The translations under genes and the position numbers were made by a program. A stretch of 64,000 nt of DNA from positions 1 to 64,000 of the forward strand of contig NZ_BSOS01000013.1 in NCBI RefSeq assembly GCF_030160635.1, in the 5' to 3' direction. This document shows positions 7,831 to 16,060 of this stretch, in pieces. The notes under the pieces were generated by a model. The model was not told the DNA's origin and did not search any database. It saw only the letters and a list, made by a program, of their open reading frames with translations. Position 1 is the stretch's first letter; each line of letters opens with the position of its first letter. The stretch comes from Acidocella aquatica (lineage in GTDB: Bacteria > Pseudomonadota > Alphaproteobacteria > Acetobacterales > Acetobacteraceae).

Positions 7831-9011
7831 GCAAAAAATTTCCCTATCTTGTCAGCCAGAAGCCCGGCCACTTCCCGCTTGCTCAGCTTCGGCCAGGCCT
7901 GCGCGCCCTCATCGCTGAGCAGCAACACCTCGTTTTCCTCGCCGCCCATAATCCCGGTGCCGCCAACATTGTTGGCCACAATCCAGTCACACCCCTTGCG
8001 CGCCCGCTTGGCCGCCGCGTATTCCGCCAGATGCTCCGTCTCGGCGGCAAACCCCACGACCAGCCGCGGGCGCAGCGGCCCCGGCGCTGAGAGCCGCGCC
8101 AGAATGTCAGGGTTTTCAGCCAGTTGCAGCGCCGGGGGGGCGCCGCCATCCTTCTTCATCTTCTGCCCCGCCGCCGCGGCCACCCGCCAATCGCCCACCG
8201 CCGCCGCGCACACCGCGACATCCGCCGGCAGCGCCGCCTCCACCGCCGCCAGCATCTGCGCGGCGGTCTCCACATGCACCGTTTGCACACCCGCCGGGTC
8301 CGCGATGCCAACCGGCCCGCTCACCAGCGTCACCCGCGCGCCCAGCGCCGCCAGCGCCGCCGCGATGGCATGGCCCTGCTTGCCCGAGCTGCGGTTGGCG
8401 ATGTAGCGCACCGGGTCAATCGGCTCATGCGTCGGCCCGGAGGTGACAATCGCATGCCTACCGCTGAGCGGCCTCGCAACCCCAAGCGCCGCCTCAATTG
8501 CCGCCAGAATCACCGGCGGCTCCGCCAGCCGCCCCGGCCCAAACTCGCCGCAGGCCATCGGCCCCGCATCGGGCGCCACCACCAGCACCCCGCGCGACTC
8601 GAGCAATGCCATATTCGCCCGCGTCGCAGCGTGTTCCCACATGCGCACATTCATCGCAGGCGCCACCAGCACCCGCTTGTCGGTCGCCAACAGCAGCGTG
8701 CTGGCCAAATCCCCCGCCAGCCCGGCCGCCATTTTCGCCAGAATATCCGCGCTCGCCGGGGCCACCACCACCAAATCCGCCGAACGGGAGAGCTCAATAT
8801 GCCCCATCTCGCTCTCATCGGTGAGCGAGAACAAATCCGTGTGGACTTTTTCCCCCGAGAGCGCCTGCAACGCCATCGGGGTGACAAATTTCTCCCCCGC
8901 AGGTGTCAGCACGCAGCGCACGCCATAACCGGCCTTGCTCAGCAGCCGCACCAGCTCCAGCGCCTTGTAGGCCGCGATCCCGCCGCTGACGATCAGCAGG
9001 ATGCGCTTCAC
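7827..9011 (-). CDS. coaBC: Bifunctional phosphopantothenoylcysteine decarboxylase/phosphopantothenate-cysteine ligase
   Basis: 394 residues with both coenzyme A activities. The N-terminal CoaC flavodecarboxylase (about 1-180) has [19 protein letters not shown], the [10 protein letters not shown] motif and the flap cysteine in [13 protein letters not shown]. The C-terminal CoaB ligase (about 185-394) has [28 protein letters not shown] and a KMKKDG lysine cluster. It overlaps ubiE upstream and dut downstream by 4 bases each. The linkage to dut is common in proteobacteria. Confidence 0.97.
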   Translation of the reverse strand: MKRILLIVSGGIAAYKALELVRLLSKAGYGVRCVLTPAGEKFVTPMALQALSGEKVHTDLFSLTDESEMGHIELSRSADLVVVAPASADILAKMAAGLAGDLASTLLLATDKRVLVAPAMNVRMWEHAATRANMALLESRGVLVVAPDAGPMACGEFGPGRLAEPPVILAAIEAALGVARPLSGRHAIVTSGPTHEPIDPVRYIANRSSGKQGHAIAAALAALGARVTLVSGPVGIADPAGVQTVHVETAAQMLAAVEAALPADVAVCAAAVGDWRVAAAAGQKMKKDGGAPPALQLAENPDILARLSAPGPLRPRLVVGFAAETEHLAEYAAAKRARKGCDWIVANNVGGTGIMGGEENEVLLLSDEGAQAWPKLSKREVAGLLADKIGKFFA

Positions 9012-9757
9012 AGCCGCCAGCCCTGGTGAATCGCGGCAATCCCGCCGGAGAGGTTGCGATAGCTCACGCGCTCCAGCCCGGCGGCCTCCATCATCGCCTT
9101 CAGCGTCTCCTGGCCGGGGAACATGCGGATGCTCTCCGCCAGATATTGGTAGCTATGCGCATCCCTGGCGACGATCTGGCCGATTTTTGGCAGCGCCTGG
9201 AACGACCATGCATCATAGAGCTTCTCCAGCCCGGCGATCTGCAGCTTGGAGAACTCCAGCACCAGGAACTTGCCCCCAGGTTTGAGCACCCGCCGCGCCT
9301 CGGAAATCACCTTATCCTTATTGGTGCAGTTGCGCAGGCCAAAGGCCATGGAAACCCGGTCCACCGACGAATCGGGCAGGGGAATCGCCTCGGCATCGGT
9401 CACCAGAAAAGTGATATCCCCCAGCAGCCCGTTGGTGGTGGCGCGCTCGCGCCCCACCGAGAGCATGGCGGCGTTGATGTCTGACAAAATAGCCGGTCCG
9501 CCGCCCTTTTTCAGCCAGCCAAAGGTGATGTCCCCGGTGCCGCCTGCCAGGTCCAGCAAGGTGCGGTTGGGCCGCGGGTCCAGCGCTTGGATGAATTCGC
9601 GCTTCCACAGCCGATGCACGCCAAGCGACATCAGATCGTTCATGATGTCGTATTTTCCGGCCACGGAATCAAAAACCTCGCGCACCAGTTCGCGCTTTTT
9701 CGCGCGGTCCACGGTGGTGAAGCCAAAATCGACGGTCTCGGGGGTGTTGCTTGTCAT
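9008..9757 (-). CDS. ubiE: Ubiquinone/menaquinone biosynthesis C-methyltransferase UbiE
   Basis: 249 residues from ATG 9757 (MTSNTPETVDFGFTTVD). UbiE signatures: the DFGFTTV opening, VREVFDSVAGKYDIMNDLMS, SAM-binding LLDLAGGTGDITF, and FGLRNCTNKDKVISEARRVL with LVLEFSK. It methylates the C-2 position of the benzoquinol ring in ubiquinone synthesis. The frame stays open to 10249, but that extension lies antisense to mutM and is discarded. Divergent from mutM with a 25-base gap that must hold both starts; the ubiB that often follows ubiE is absent. Confidence 0.96.
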   Translation of the reverse strand: MTSNTPETVDFGFTTVDRAKKRELVREVFDSVAGKYDIMNDLMSLGVHRLWKREFIQALDPRPNRTLLDLAGGTGDITFGWLKKGGGPAILSDINAAMLSVGRERATTNGLLGDITFLVTDAEAIPLPDSSVDRVSMAFGLRNCTNKDKVISEARRVLKPGGKFLVLEFSKLQIAGLEKLYDAWSFQALPKIGQIVARDAHSYQYLAESIRMFPGQETLKAMMEAAGLERVSYRNLSGGIAAIHQGWRL

Positions 9758-9782
9758 GATCCTAGTATAGCCATGTTTACAA

Positions 9783-10610
9783 ATGCCGGAACTCCCCGAA
9801 GTAGAAACCGTGATGCGCGGGCTGGACGCCAGGTTGACTGGCCATGTGATAACGCGCGCCAGCCTGCACCGGCCTGACCTGCGCTGGCCGATCCCCCCCG
9901 AGCTGCCCAAAATCCTAACCGGCGCGCGTGTGCTGGGGTTTCGCCGCCGGGGCAAATTTCTGCTCATGCGGCTGGACCGTGAGGTTTCGGTGCTGATCCA
10001 CCTTGGCATGTCCGGCCGGATGCTCTTTGACGCGCCGCCCGCCAAACATGAGCATCTCACCCTGGAGATGGACGACGGCACGCGGCTGGGCTTTATCGAC
10101 CCGCGCCGTTTTGGCGCTCTGGACCTGATCGCCACCAGCGCCGAGGATACCCACAAGCTGCTCTCCGGCATGGGGCCGGAGCCGCTGGGGAATGAATTCT
10201 CAGGCCCCGTTCTGGCGGCGGCGCTGAAGGGCAAGGCGACCACGATCAAAGCCGCGCTGCTGGACCAGGGGATCGTCGCCGGGATCGGGAATATCTATGC
10301 CAGCGAGGCGCTGTTCCGCGCCAGGATTTCACCGCGCAGGCTGGCGGGGAGCTTGAGCAGGCCGGCGGCGGAGCGGCTGGCAACGGCAATCAAGGAAACC
10401 TTGCGCGATGCCATCGCCGCCGGGGGATCGAGCTTGCGCGATTATGTGCAGCCAAATGGCGAGCTGGGATATTTTCAGCACGCATGGAAGGTTTACGGCC
10501 GCGCCGGAGAGCCTTGCGAGCGCTGCCCCGGCCCGCCGGAATGCACGGGTATCAAGCAGATTGTGCAGGCAGGGCGCAGCACATTCTACTGTCCTAAAAC
10601 CCAGAAGTGA
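9783..10610 (+). CDS. mutM: Formamidopyrimidine-DNA glycosylase (Fpg/MutM)
   Basis: 275 residues. After Met removal the catalytic Pro2-Glu3 is present ([13 protein letters not shown]). The KFLLMRL beta-clamp lysine, helix-two-turn-helix [21 protein letters not shown] and [16 protein letters not shown] follow. It removes 8-oxoguanine and formamidopyrimidines from DNA. The C-terminal zinc finger is unusual: it keeps CERC and YCP, but the final CxxC cysteine is Thr (YCPKTQK), while an extra Cys occurs earlier (PPEC). The stop TGA abuts the stop of the convergent diguanylate cyclase exactly (TGATCA). Confidence 0.96.
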   Translation: MPELPEVETVMRGLDARLTGHVITRASLHRPDLRWPIPPELPKILTGARVLGFRRRGKFLLMRLDREVSVLIHLGMSGRMLFDAPPAKHEHLTLEMDDGTRLGFIDPRRFGALDLIATSAEDTHKLLSGMGPEPLGNEFSGPVLAAALKGKATTIKAALLDQGIVAGIGNIYASEALFRARISPRRLAGSLSRPAAERLATAIKETLRDAIAAGGSSLRDYVQPNGELGYFQHAWKVYGRAGEPCERCPGPPECTGIKQIVQAGRSTFYCPKTQK

Positions 10611-11708
10611 TCATTCCGCCGCCAGAATTTTCTCCAGATTGCCGACCACAACCTTGTTCCGCCCGCTGGCCTTGGCGCGGTAGAGGCCGTTGTCAGCGGT
10701 TTGCACCATGGCCTTCAATCCAGCTTCAACGTCCAGCCGCGCCACGCCAATGCTGATGGTGAATTTGCGGTGCGGGAATTCAGAATTCGCCACCAGCGCG
10801 CGCACACGCTCAGCAACCAGAATCGCGTCTGACAAATCAGTCGCGGGGAGCACGATCACGAATTCCTCGCCGCCGTAGCGCGCCAGAAAATCATAGGGCC
10901 GCAGGCTGGCCAGGAGCACGCGGGCGACCGACTGCAATGCGGAATCGCCAGCAAGATGGCCGAACGTGTCATTATATTGCTTGAACAGATCGATATCGAC
11001 CATCAACAGGGAGAGCGGCGCGCCGGTGCGCCGCGCGCGGGAGACTTCCTCGTTCAGTTTCTGGTCGTAGGCGCGCCGGTTGGGGATGCCGGTGAGGGCA
11101 TCGGTGATGCTTTGCTGGCCGAGCCGGGCATTGGCGGCCGAGAGACCGATGACGGTGCGCCGCATGTCCAGCAATTCCATGATCTGGCGCGCCAGCGTTT
11201 CCAATGCGCTGGCTTGTTCGGGCGAGAGGGTGCGGGTGCGCTTATCCAGCACGCTTAAGGAGCCGAGGACCGCGCCGGCGGGCGAGATGAGCGGCACGGC
11301 CGCGTAGAAGCGCAGTTTCGCCGGGGCGGTGATGTTGGTGGCGCCTGAAAAACGCGGGTCCTGCTGCATGTCCGCCACGACGATGATCGGGTCCGGCTGC
11401 GCGATGGTCAGATCGCAGAAGGCATGGCTGCGCGGCAGACTCTGGGCTTTTTCCGCGAAGGCGCTGTTGCTGAAACGTGCCTTGATCCATTGCCGGTCGC
11501 GGTCAAAAAAGGAGATCAGAGCGGTTTGCGTGCCGCAGATGAAGGCGGCGAGCCGCGCGATGTCGCCGTAGGATTTTTCCTCCTCGCTATCGAGGATTTC
11601 ATAGGCTTCAAGCGTCTGCAGGCGGATGGATTCATCATCGTCCAGAACAGGGGCGCTGAATGGCGCGTTGGCGGCACCCGGACGGCGCAAGGCTAAAATT
11701 TCATTCAC
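10611..11708 (-). CDS. GAF-domain diguanylate cyclase
   Basis: 365 residues from GTG 11708, preferred because AAAGG lies about 9 bases upstream; an ATG at 11750 has no such site. Residues ~20-185 are a GAF-type sensor (ILDSEEEKSYGDIARLAA; HAFCDLTIAQPDPIIVVADM; FYAAVPLISPAGAVLGSLSVLD). Residues ~200-365 are the GGDEF domain: DALTGIPNRRAYDQKL, VDIDLFKQYNDTFGHLAGD, and the active site YGGEEF. An RPYD lies five residues before GGEEF, the geometry of the inhibitory I-site. It makes c-di-GMP from two GTP with product inhibition. The GAF ligand is unknown. Confidence 0.93.
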   Translation of the reverse strand: MNEILALRRPGAANAPFSAPVLDDDESIRLQTLEAYEILDSEEEKSYGDIARLAAFICGTQTALISFFDRDRQWIKARFSNSAFAEKAQSLPRSHAFCDLTIAQPDPIIVVADMQQDPRFSGATNITAPAKLRFYAAVPLISPAGAVLGSLSVLDKRTRTLSPEQASALETLARQIMELLDMRRTVIGLSAANARLGQQSITDALTGIPNRRAYDQKLNEEVSRARRTGAPLSLLMVDIDLFKQYNDTFGHLAGDSALQSVARVLLASLRPYDFLARYGGEEFVIVLPATDLSDAILVAERVRALVANSEFPHRKFTISIGVARLDVEAGLKAMVQTADNGLYRAKASGRNKVVVGNLEKILAAE

Positions 11709-11818
11709 GGCACTAAACCTTTCCGTTGGATAGGCCGATGTTAGGTGCATAATGGTTAAGAAAGCATGAAAATGCGTGGAGGCTGTTGTTAATCTTAACG
11801 CAACCATCCGTGGCGCGT

Positions 11819-12724
11819 TCAGGGAGCTTCCGCGAAGATTTTGATATTCATGAAATTGCTGTCGGTGTTCGCGGGCACCTCGCGCCGGTAGCGGATGAGT
11901 GCGGAGGCCAGCCGGGCGAAGCGTATGGCCTCCGAGAAATCAACGCCTTGCAAAAAATCGCCGAGCCAGCTGCACCAATCGAGATAATCCCGCGAACGTG
12001 CATTCAGCATTTTACTGAAGAACACCGATGTCTGGTCTTCGCCATGCCATTGCCCGCTGGTCATGGCTTCGAGATTTCCCGGCTTTGGGCCGTGCATATG
12101 CAAAATCGCCGCATGGCTGGTGAAGGGCCAGTAGGGCTTGTAGTTGAAGAGCGGATCGAGACGTTCCCACAATCCGCGATAGGCTTCGTTCAGGGCGAAC
12201 TGATCGTTATAGCGGACCATATCTCCCGAATTTATGCGGAATTTGATCTGCTCCTCCAACGCCGGATAAGTCGCGCGCATGGCGGGGACATTCAGCAGCA
12301 TCACGCCGGAGTTGAAATAATTCCAGTTGTCCGGCAGCATTTCCGGCGCGGCGGCGAAAACCTTCGGGCGCAGCATCGAGAGATCAAACGAGCGCAGGAA
12401 GATGATGTCGCAGTCGGTATAGAGCACGAATTCGTGCTCATGCTCCACGGCCGGAATTTCCAGCCGCAGCCAATGGCCGATGGAATGGGGATTAAACGTG
12501 CCCGCCGCCCGCGCCTGCGCGAACATGTCCAGAAACCGGGGTTGGATGTCGCGCACGCGCACGCCGTGCTGTTCCATCCATGCGGTGAATCCGGTGCGCG
12601 CACCATAATAAAGCAGCACCGGCTCCAGCCCGCCGATGGCGCGCGCGCTCAGGACCATCAGCCGGGCGAGGGCGCCGGTTTCACCCAGGCCGCCCGCCTC
12701 GTCAATGGCGAAATACCAGCGCAT
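11819..12724 (-). CDS. Family-8-like glycosyltransferase
   Basis: 301 residues. Nucleotide-sugar binding is shown by FVLYTDCDIIFLR, with a D-x-D metal site at about residues 103-105, then YFNSGVMLLNV, YNDQFALNEA and the C-terminal HMHGPKP that typically completes the metal site in GT8 enzymes. Cytoplasmic, no signal peptide. The acceptor cannot be told. The start codon overlaps the bcp stop (TAATG), making it the third gene of glnE-bcp-GT. It is not next to other polysaccharide genes. Confidence 0.8.
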   Translation of the reverse strand: MRWYFAIDEAGGLGETGALARLMVLSARAIGGLEPVLLYYGARTGFTAWMEQHGVRVRDIQPRFLDMFAQARAAGTFNPHSIGHWLRLEIPAVEHEHEFVLYTDCDIIFLRSFDLSMLRPKVFAAAPEMLPDNWNYFNSGVMLLNVPAMRATYPALEEQIKFRINSGDMVRYNDQFALNEAYRGLWERLDPLFNYKPYWPFTSHAAILHMHGPKPGNLEAMTSGQWHGEDQTSVFFSKMLNARSRDYLDWCSWLGDFLQGVDFSEAIRFARLASALIRYRREVPANTDSNFMNIKIFAEAP

Positions 12725-13191
12725 TATTTGAGGGCTTGCACAGCCTTCAAAACCTCATCAGCGTGGCCTGCGACTTTCACCTTCGGCCAGATGTGGGCGA
12801 TTTTACCCTTGGCGTCGACCAGAACGGTCGAGCGCTCGATCCCCATGTATTTTTTGCCGTACATGGATTTCTCCAGCCACGCACCATAGGCGGCGATGGT
12901 GGTGGTCTCGGGGTCTGAGGCGAGGGGAAAAGTGAGGTTGTATTTTTCAGCGAATTTCTCGATCGCCTTCATGCTGTCCTTAGAGACGCCGATGATGGTG
13001 ACGCCGGTTTTGCCAAGCTGGGGCAACGCTTCCTCAAAGGCGCAGGCCTCCTTGGTGCAGCCGGGCGTGTCGGCGCGCGGGTAGAAATAGAGCACGAAGG
13101 GCTTGCCCTTGAGGCCCGCCAGGCTGACGGTGCGCCCGCCCGAGGCGGGGAGGGTGAAATCCGGCGCGGCATCGCCGATGTTGAGGCTCAT
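12724..13191 (-). CDS. bcp: Thioredoxin-dependent peroxiredoxin, Bcp/PrxQ type
   Basis: 155 residues. DAAPDFTLPASGG begins the AhpC/TSA fold; the active-site loop YFYPRADTPGCTKEACAFEE has the peroxidatic Cys in TPGC and the resolving Cys five residues later. GVSKDSMKAIEKFAEKYNL and ERSTVLVDAKGKI complete the family pattern. It reduces hydroperoxides using thioredoxin. The start overlaps the glnE stop by 4 bases. Confidence 0.95.
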   Translation of the reverse strand: MSLNIGDAAPDFTLPASGGRTVSLAGLKGKPFVLYFYPRADTPGCTKEACAFEEALPQLGKTGVTIIGVSKDSMKAIEKFAEKYNLTFPLASDPETTTIAAYGAWLEKSMYGKKYMGIERSTVLVDAKGKIAHIWPKVKVAGHADEVLKAVQALK

Positions 13192-16043
13192 GTGGCAACT
13201 CCCTGGTTTATATACATCTCGAAACAGTTTTTGACATTGAAGGCCGCCTGCGCCATGGCCTCGCGCAACGCCTCCCAGTTGGGCGCGCGGGTTGCGCGCA
13301 GCAGCGGGATTTGCATCGCGGGCGGCACGGTATGGGCGCGGTCGGAAAGGCCGGTGATACGGTTAATGCCCTGCACGCTGCGCCAGAGATGATCCGCCGC
13401 GAGCAGCGCCTGGGCCTCGCCCTGGGGCAGATGCCCGGCCCCGGCCAGGGCGCGCAGGGCGTCGGCGGTGTTGGCGTGGAACAGTTCGGGCGCGCGCGGG
13501 CCGTGGATGAGTTGCAGCGCGGCGGCGATAAAGTTCACCTCCAGCATGCCGCCGGGGATTGTCTTGATGTCAAACGGGCCGTGCGGGGGGAGGTCGGCTG
13601 CGATGCGGTCGCGCATGGAAACGGTGTCGGCGCGGATTTTGGCCGGGGAATCGGGGCGCGAGAGGGCGGTGATGATCTCGGCCGTGACCTTGGCGGCAAA
13701 ACCCGGCGTGGCGGCGAGCACGCGGGCGCGGGTGAGGGCCAGGCGCTCCCAGGTCCAGGCGTCGGTGGCCTGATAGCGGCGGAAGGAAGAGAGCGAGACG
13801 GCGACCGGGCCGTGGTTGCCCGAGGGGCGCAGGCGCATGTCCACATGGTAGAGTGGCCCCTCCGGCCCGCGGGCGGTGAGCGCGGTGGTGAGCGCGTTGG
13901 CGAGGCGCACGAAATAGGGGGTGGGCGCGGTTTCCATCGGGGCGTGGTCGTAGATCAGCATCAGGTCGAGGTCAGACCCGGCGAGCATCTCGCCGCTGCC
14001 GGCCTTGCCCATGGCGACCACGGCGAAGGCGCCGCGCGGCACCTTGCCGTAGCGGGCCTGGTGCTGGGCCAGCACGCGCGGCAGCAGGGCGCCAAGGGCG
14101 GCGGCGGCGAGGTTGCTGCGCAGGCGGCCGGATTCATCGGCATCCATGCGCCCCTCGAGCGTGGCGACCGAGAGGTGAAATTCCTCGCGCCGGACGAAAT
14201 GGCGGGTGAGGGCCACCGCGTCCTCCAGATCATCGGCGTCGCGCAGCAGGTGGCGCAGCACCGGCTTGGGGGCGGCGAAGCGGGCCGTGGGGGAGAGCAG
14301 CGCCTCCAGCGCGTGCGGGTCTTCGGCCAGATGCTCGGCCAGGGCCGGGGCGGCGCCCAGCACGGCGGCCATGCGCCGCAGCACCGCCGGGTTGCGCTGG
14401 AAGAGCGAGAGCAGTTGCACCCCGGCGCGCTGGCGGGAGAGCAACGTGTCAAAATGTGCGAACACCTTGTCCGGCTCGGGCTGTTCGCCCAGCACGGCGA
14501 GCAGCGGCGGCAGGATGTTTTCCAGCAGGTCGCGCGCACGCTCCGAGCGCAAAGCGGGGACCTGGCCACCGGACCATGCGCGCAGGCGCTCGGCGATGTG
14601 CTGGTCACCGGTGAAGCCGAGTTGATGCACCCGCGCCGTGAAGGCGGCGGGCGGCGGGCCTTCGGTGCCGGGGTCGATGCGGCTGTGCGGCGAGGCATCC
14701 TCACCGGCATCAAAAAAGGCCAGGAAGTGGCGGTGTACGCGGGCCAGGAGGCGGGGAAAGTCGCGCCGGAAATTGGTGTCGCCGAGGAAGGTGATGAAGG
14801 CGTTCAGCGCGTCCTCGGTGGCGGGCAGGGTATGGGTCTGGCGGTCGGCGATCATCTGCAGCCGGTGTTCCACGCGGCGCAGCTGGCGGTAGTCGGCGGC
14901 CAGGGTGCGCGCCACGGCGGCGGGCAGGTGGCCGGCCTTCACCAGGGCAGGGAGGGCATCGAGCGTGGCCAGGATGCGCAACTGCTTGTCCTGCCCGCCC
15001 CACACCAGGCTAAGGGTCTGCACGATGAACTCGATTTCGCGGATGCCGCCCTGGCCGCGTTTTATATCGCGCCCGAGGAGGCCGGGGCTGTTATGCCCGG
15101 CGTCGATCTGGCGCTTCATGTCGTGGATGTCGGAGATGGCCGCGAAATCAAGGTTTTTGCGCCAGATGAAGGGGCGGATGGCAGCGAGGAAGGCCTCGCC
15201 CATGGCGATGTCGCCGGCGATGGGGCGGGCCTTGGAGAAGGCGGCGCGCTCCCAGGTGCGGCCCTGGCTCTCATAATAGGCAAGTGCGGCCGGCAGGGCC
15301 ATGACCGGCGGGGTGGCCGAGGGGTCGGGGCGCAGGCGAAGGTCTACCCGGAAAACGTAGCCGTCGGCGTCGCGGGTGGCGAGCAGGCCCGTGAAGTCGC
15401 GCGCCAGGCGGGCCATGATGGGTTGGGCGTCTTCATCATAGACCGGCGATTGCGGGTCGAAGAAGAGCACCAGGTCAATGTCGGAGGAGTAGTTGAGCTC
15501 GCGCGCGCCGAGTTTGCCGAGCGCCAGCATGGTGAAGCCGGAGTCGCGCTCGGGGTCTTGCGGGTATGGCAGGGCGATCTGCCCGGCCTCGTGCAGGCTG
15601 AGCAGCAGGTGGCGGGTCGCGGCGCGGCAGGCGGCTTCGGCGAAATCGGAGAGCGCGGCGGTGATTTTGGGCAGGCGCCAGAGGCCGCCGATGTCAGCGA
15701 TGGCGATGGCGAGGGCAGCCTGGCGCTTGGCCTCGCGCAGCTGCGCCGCGAGCTGGCGGCGGCTGGCGGTGAGCGGCAGGGTGCGCAGGTTTTCCAGGGC
15801 GCGGGCCAGGGCGGCGTCGGGCCCGGCCTTCAGCGTCCGCATCAGGCAGTCCGACTCGCGGCAGGCCATATCCGCCAGATAGGGGGCGTTGCCGCCCAGG
15901 CAATCAAGCATCGCGCGGCCGGCGGGGGTGGCGGCAAAGCGGCGCTGGGCGGGGCCGATGGCTGCAAAATCCTCATGCAGCCGGGCGGCGGCGGCGGGAT
16001 CGGCGGGGCTGGGAAATTGTGGGTTGTGGGATATGGCGTGCAT
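13188..16043 (-). CDS. glnE: Bifunctional glutamine synthetase adenylyltransferase/deadenylase
   Basis: 951 residues, full GlnE length. It has two nucleotidyltransferase domains in tandem. The N-terminal deadenylase site is ELNYSSDIDLVLFFDPQ (about residue 175) and the C-terminal adenylylase site is MLAGSDLDLMLIYDH (about residue 690). Each is followed by a helical GlnD-UR_UTase-like region (GQGGIREIEFIVQ; IPGGMLEVNFIAAALQ). GlnE reversibly adenylates glutamine synthetase in response to PII and glutamine. It heads glnE-bcp-GT and diverges from an AsmA-like gene with only 17 bases between starts. Confidence 0.97.
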   Translation of the reverse strand: MHAISHNPQFPSPADPAAAARLHEDFAAIGPAQRRFAATPAGRAMLDCLGGNAPYLADMACRESDCLMRTLKAGPDAALARALENLRTLPLTASRRQLAAQLREAKRQAALAIAIADIGGLWRLPKITAALSDFAEAACRAATRHLLLSLHEAGQIALPYPQDPERDSGFTMLALGKLGARELNYSSDIDLVLFFDPQSPVYDEDAQPIMARLARDFTGLLATRDADGYVFRVDLRLRPDPSATPPVMALPAALAYYESQGRTWERAAFSKARPIAGDIAMGEAFLAAIRPFIWRKNLDFAAISDIHDMKRQIDAGHNSPGLLGRDIKRGQGGIREIEFIVQTLSLVWGGQDKQLRILATLDALPALVKAGHLPAAVARTLAADYRQLRRVEHRLQMIADRQTHTLPATEDALNAFITFLGDTNFRRDFPRLLARVHRHFLAFFDAGEDASPHSRIDPGTEGPPPAAFTARVHQLGFTGDQHIAERLRAWSGGQVPALRSERARDLLENILPPLLAVLGEQPEPDKVFAHFDTLLSRQRAGVQLLSLFQRNPAVLRRMAAVLGAAPALAEHLAEDPHALEALLSPTARFAAPKPVLRHLLRDADDLEDAVALTRHFVRREEFHLSVATLEGRMDADESGRLRSNLAAAALGALLPRVLAQHQARYGKVPRGAFAVVAMGKAGSGEMLAGSDLDLMLIYDHAPMETAPTPYFVRLANALTTALTARGPEGPLYHVDMRLRPSGNHGPVAVSLSSFRRYQATDAWTWERLALTRARVLAATPGFAAKVTAEIITALSRPDSPAKIRADTVSMRDRIAADLPPHGPFDIKTIPGGMLEVNFIAAALQLIHGPRAPELFHANTADALRALAGAGHLPQGEAQALLAADHLWRSVQGINRITGLSDRAHTVPPAMQIPLLRATRAPNWEALREAMAQAAFNVKNCFEMYINQGVAT

Positions 16044-16060
16044 CTGGCAAGCAGCACAAG

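Noticed and set aside
9758-10249. N-terminal extension of the ubiE frame
   Set aside because: It runs antisense through mutM, and the UbiE family start (MTSNTPETVDFGF) fits ATG 9757.
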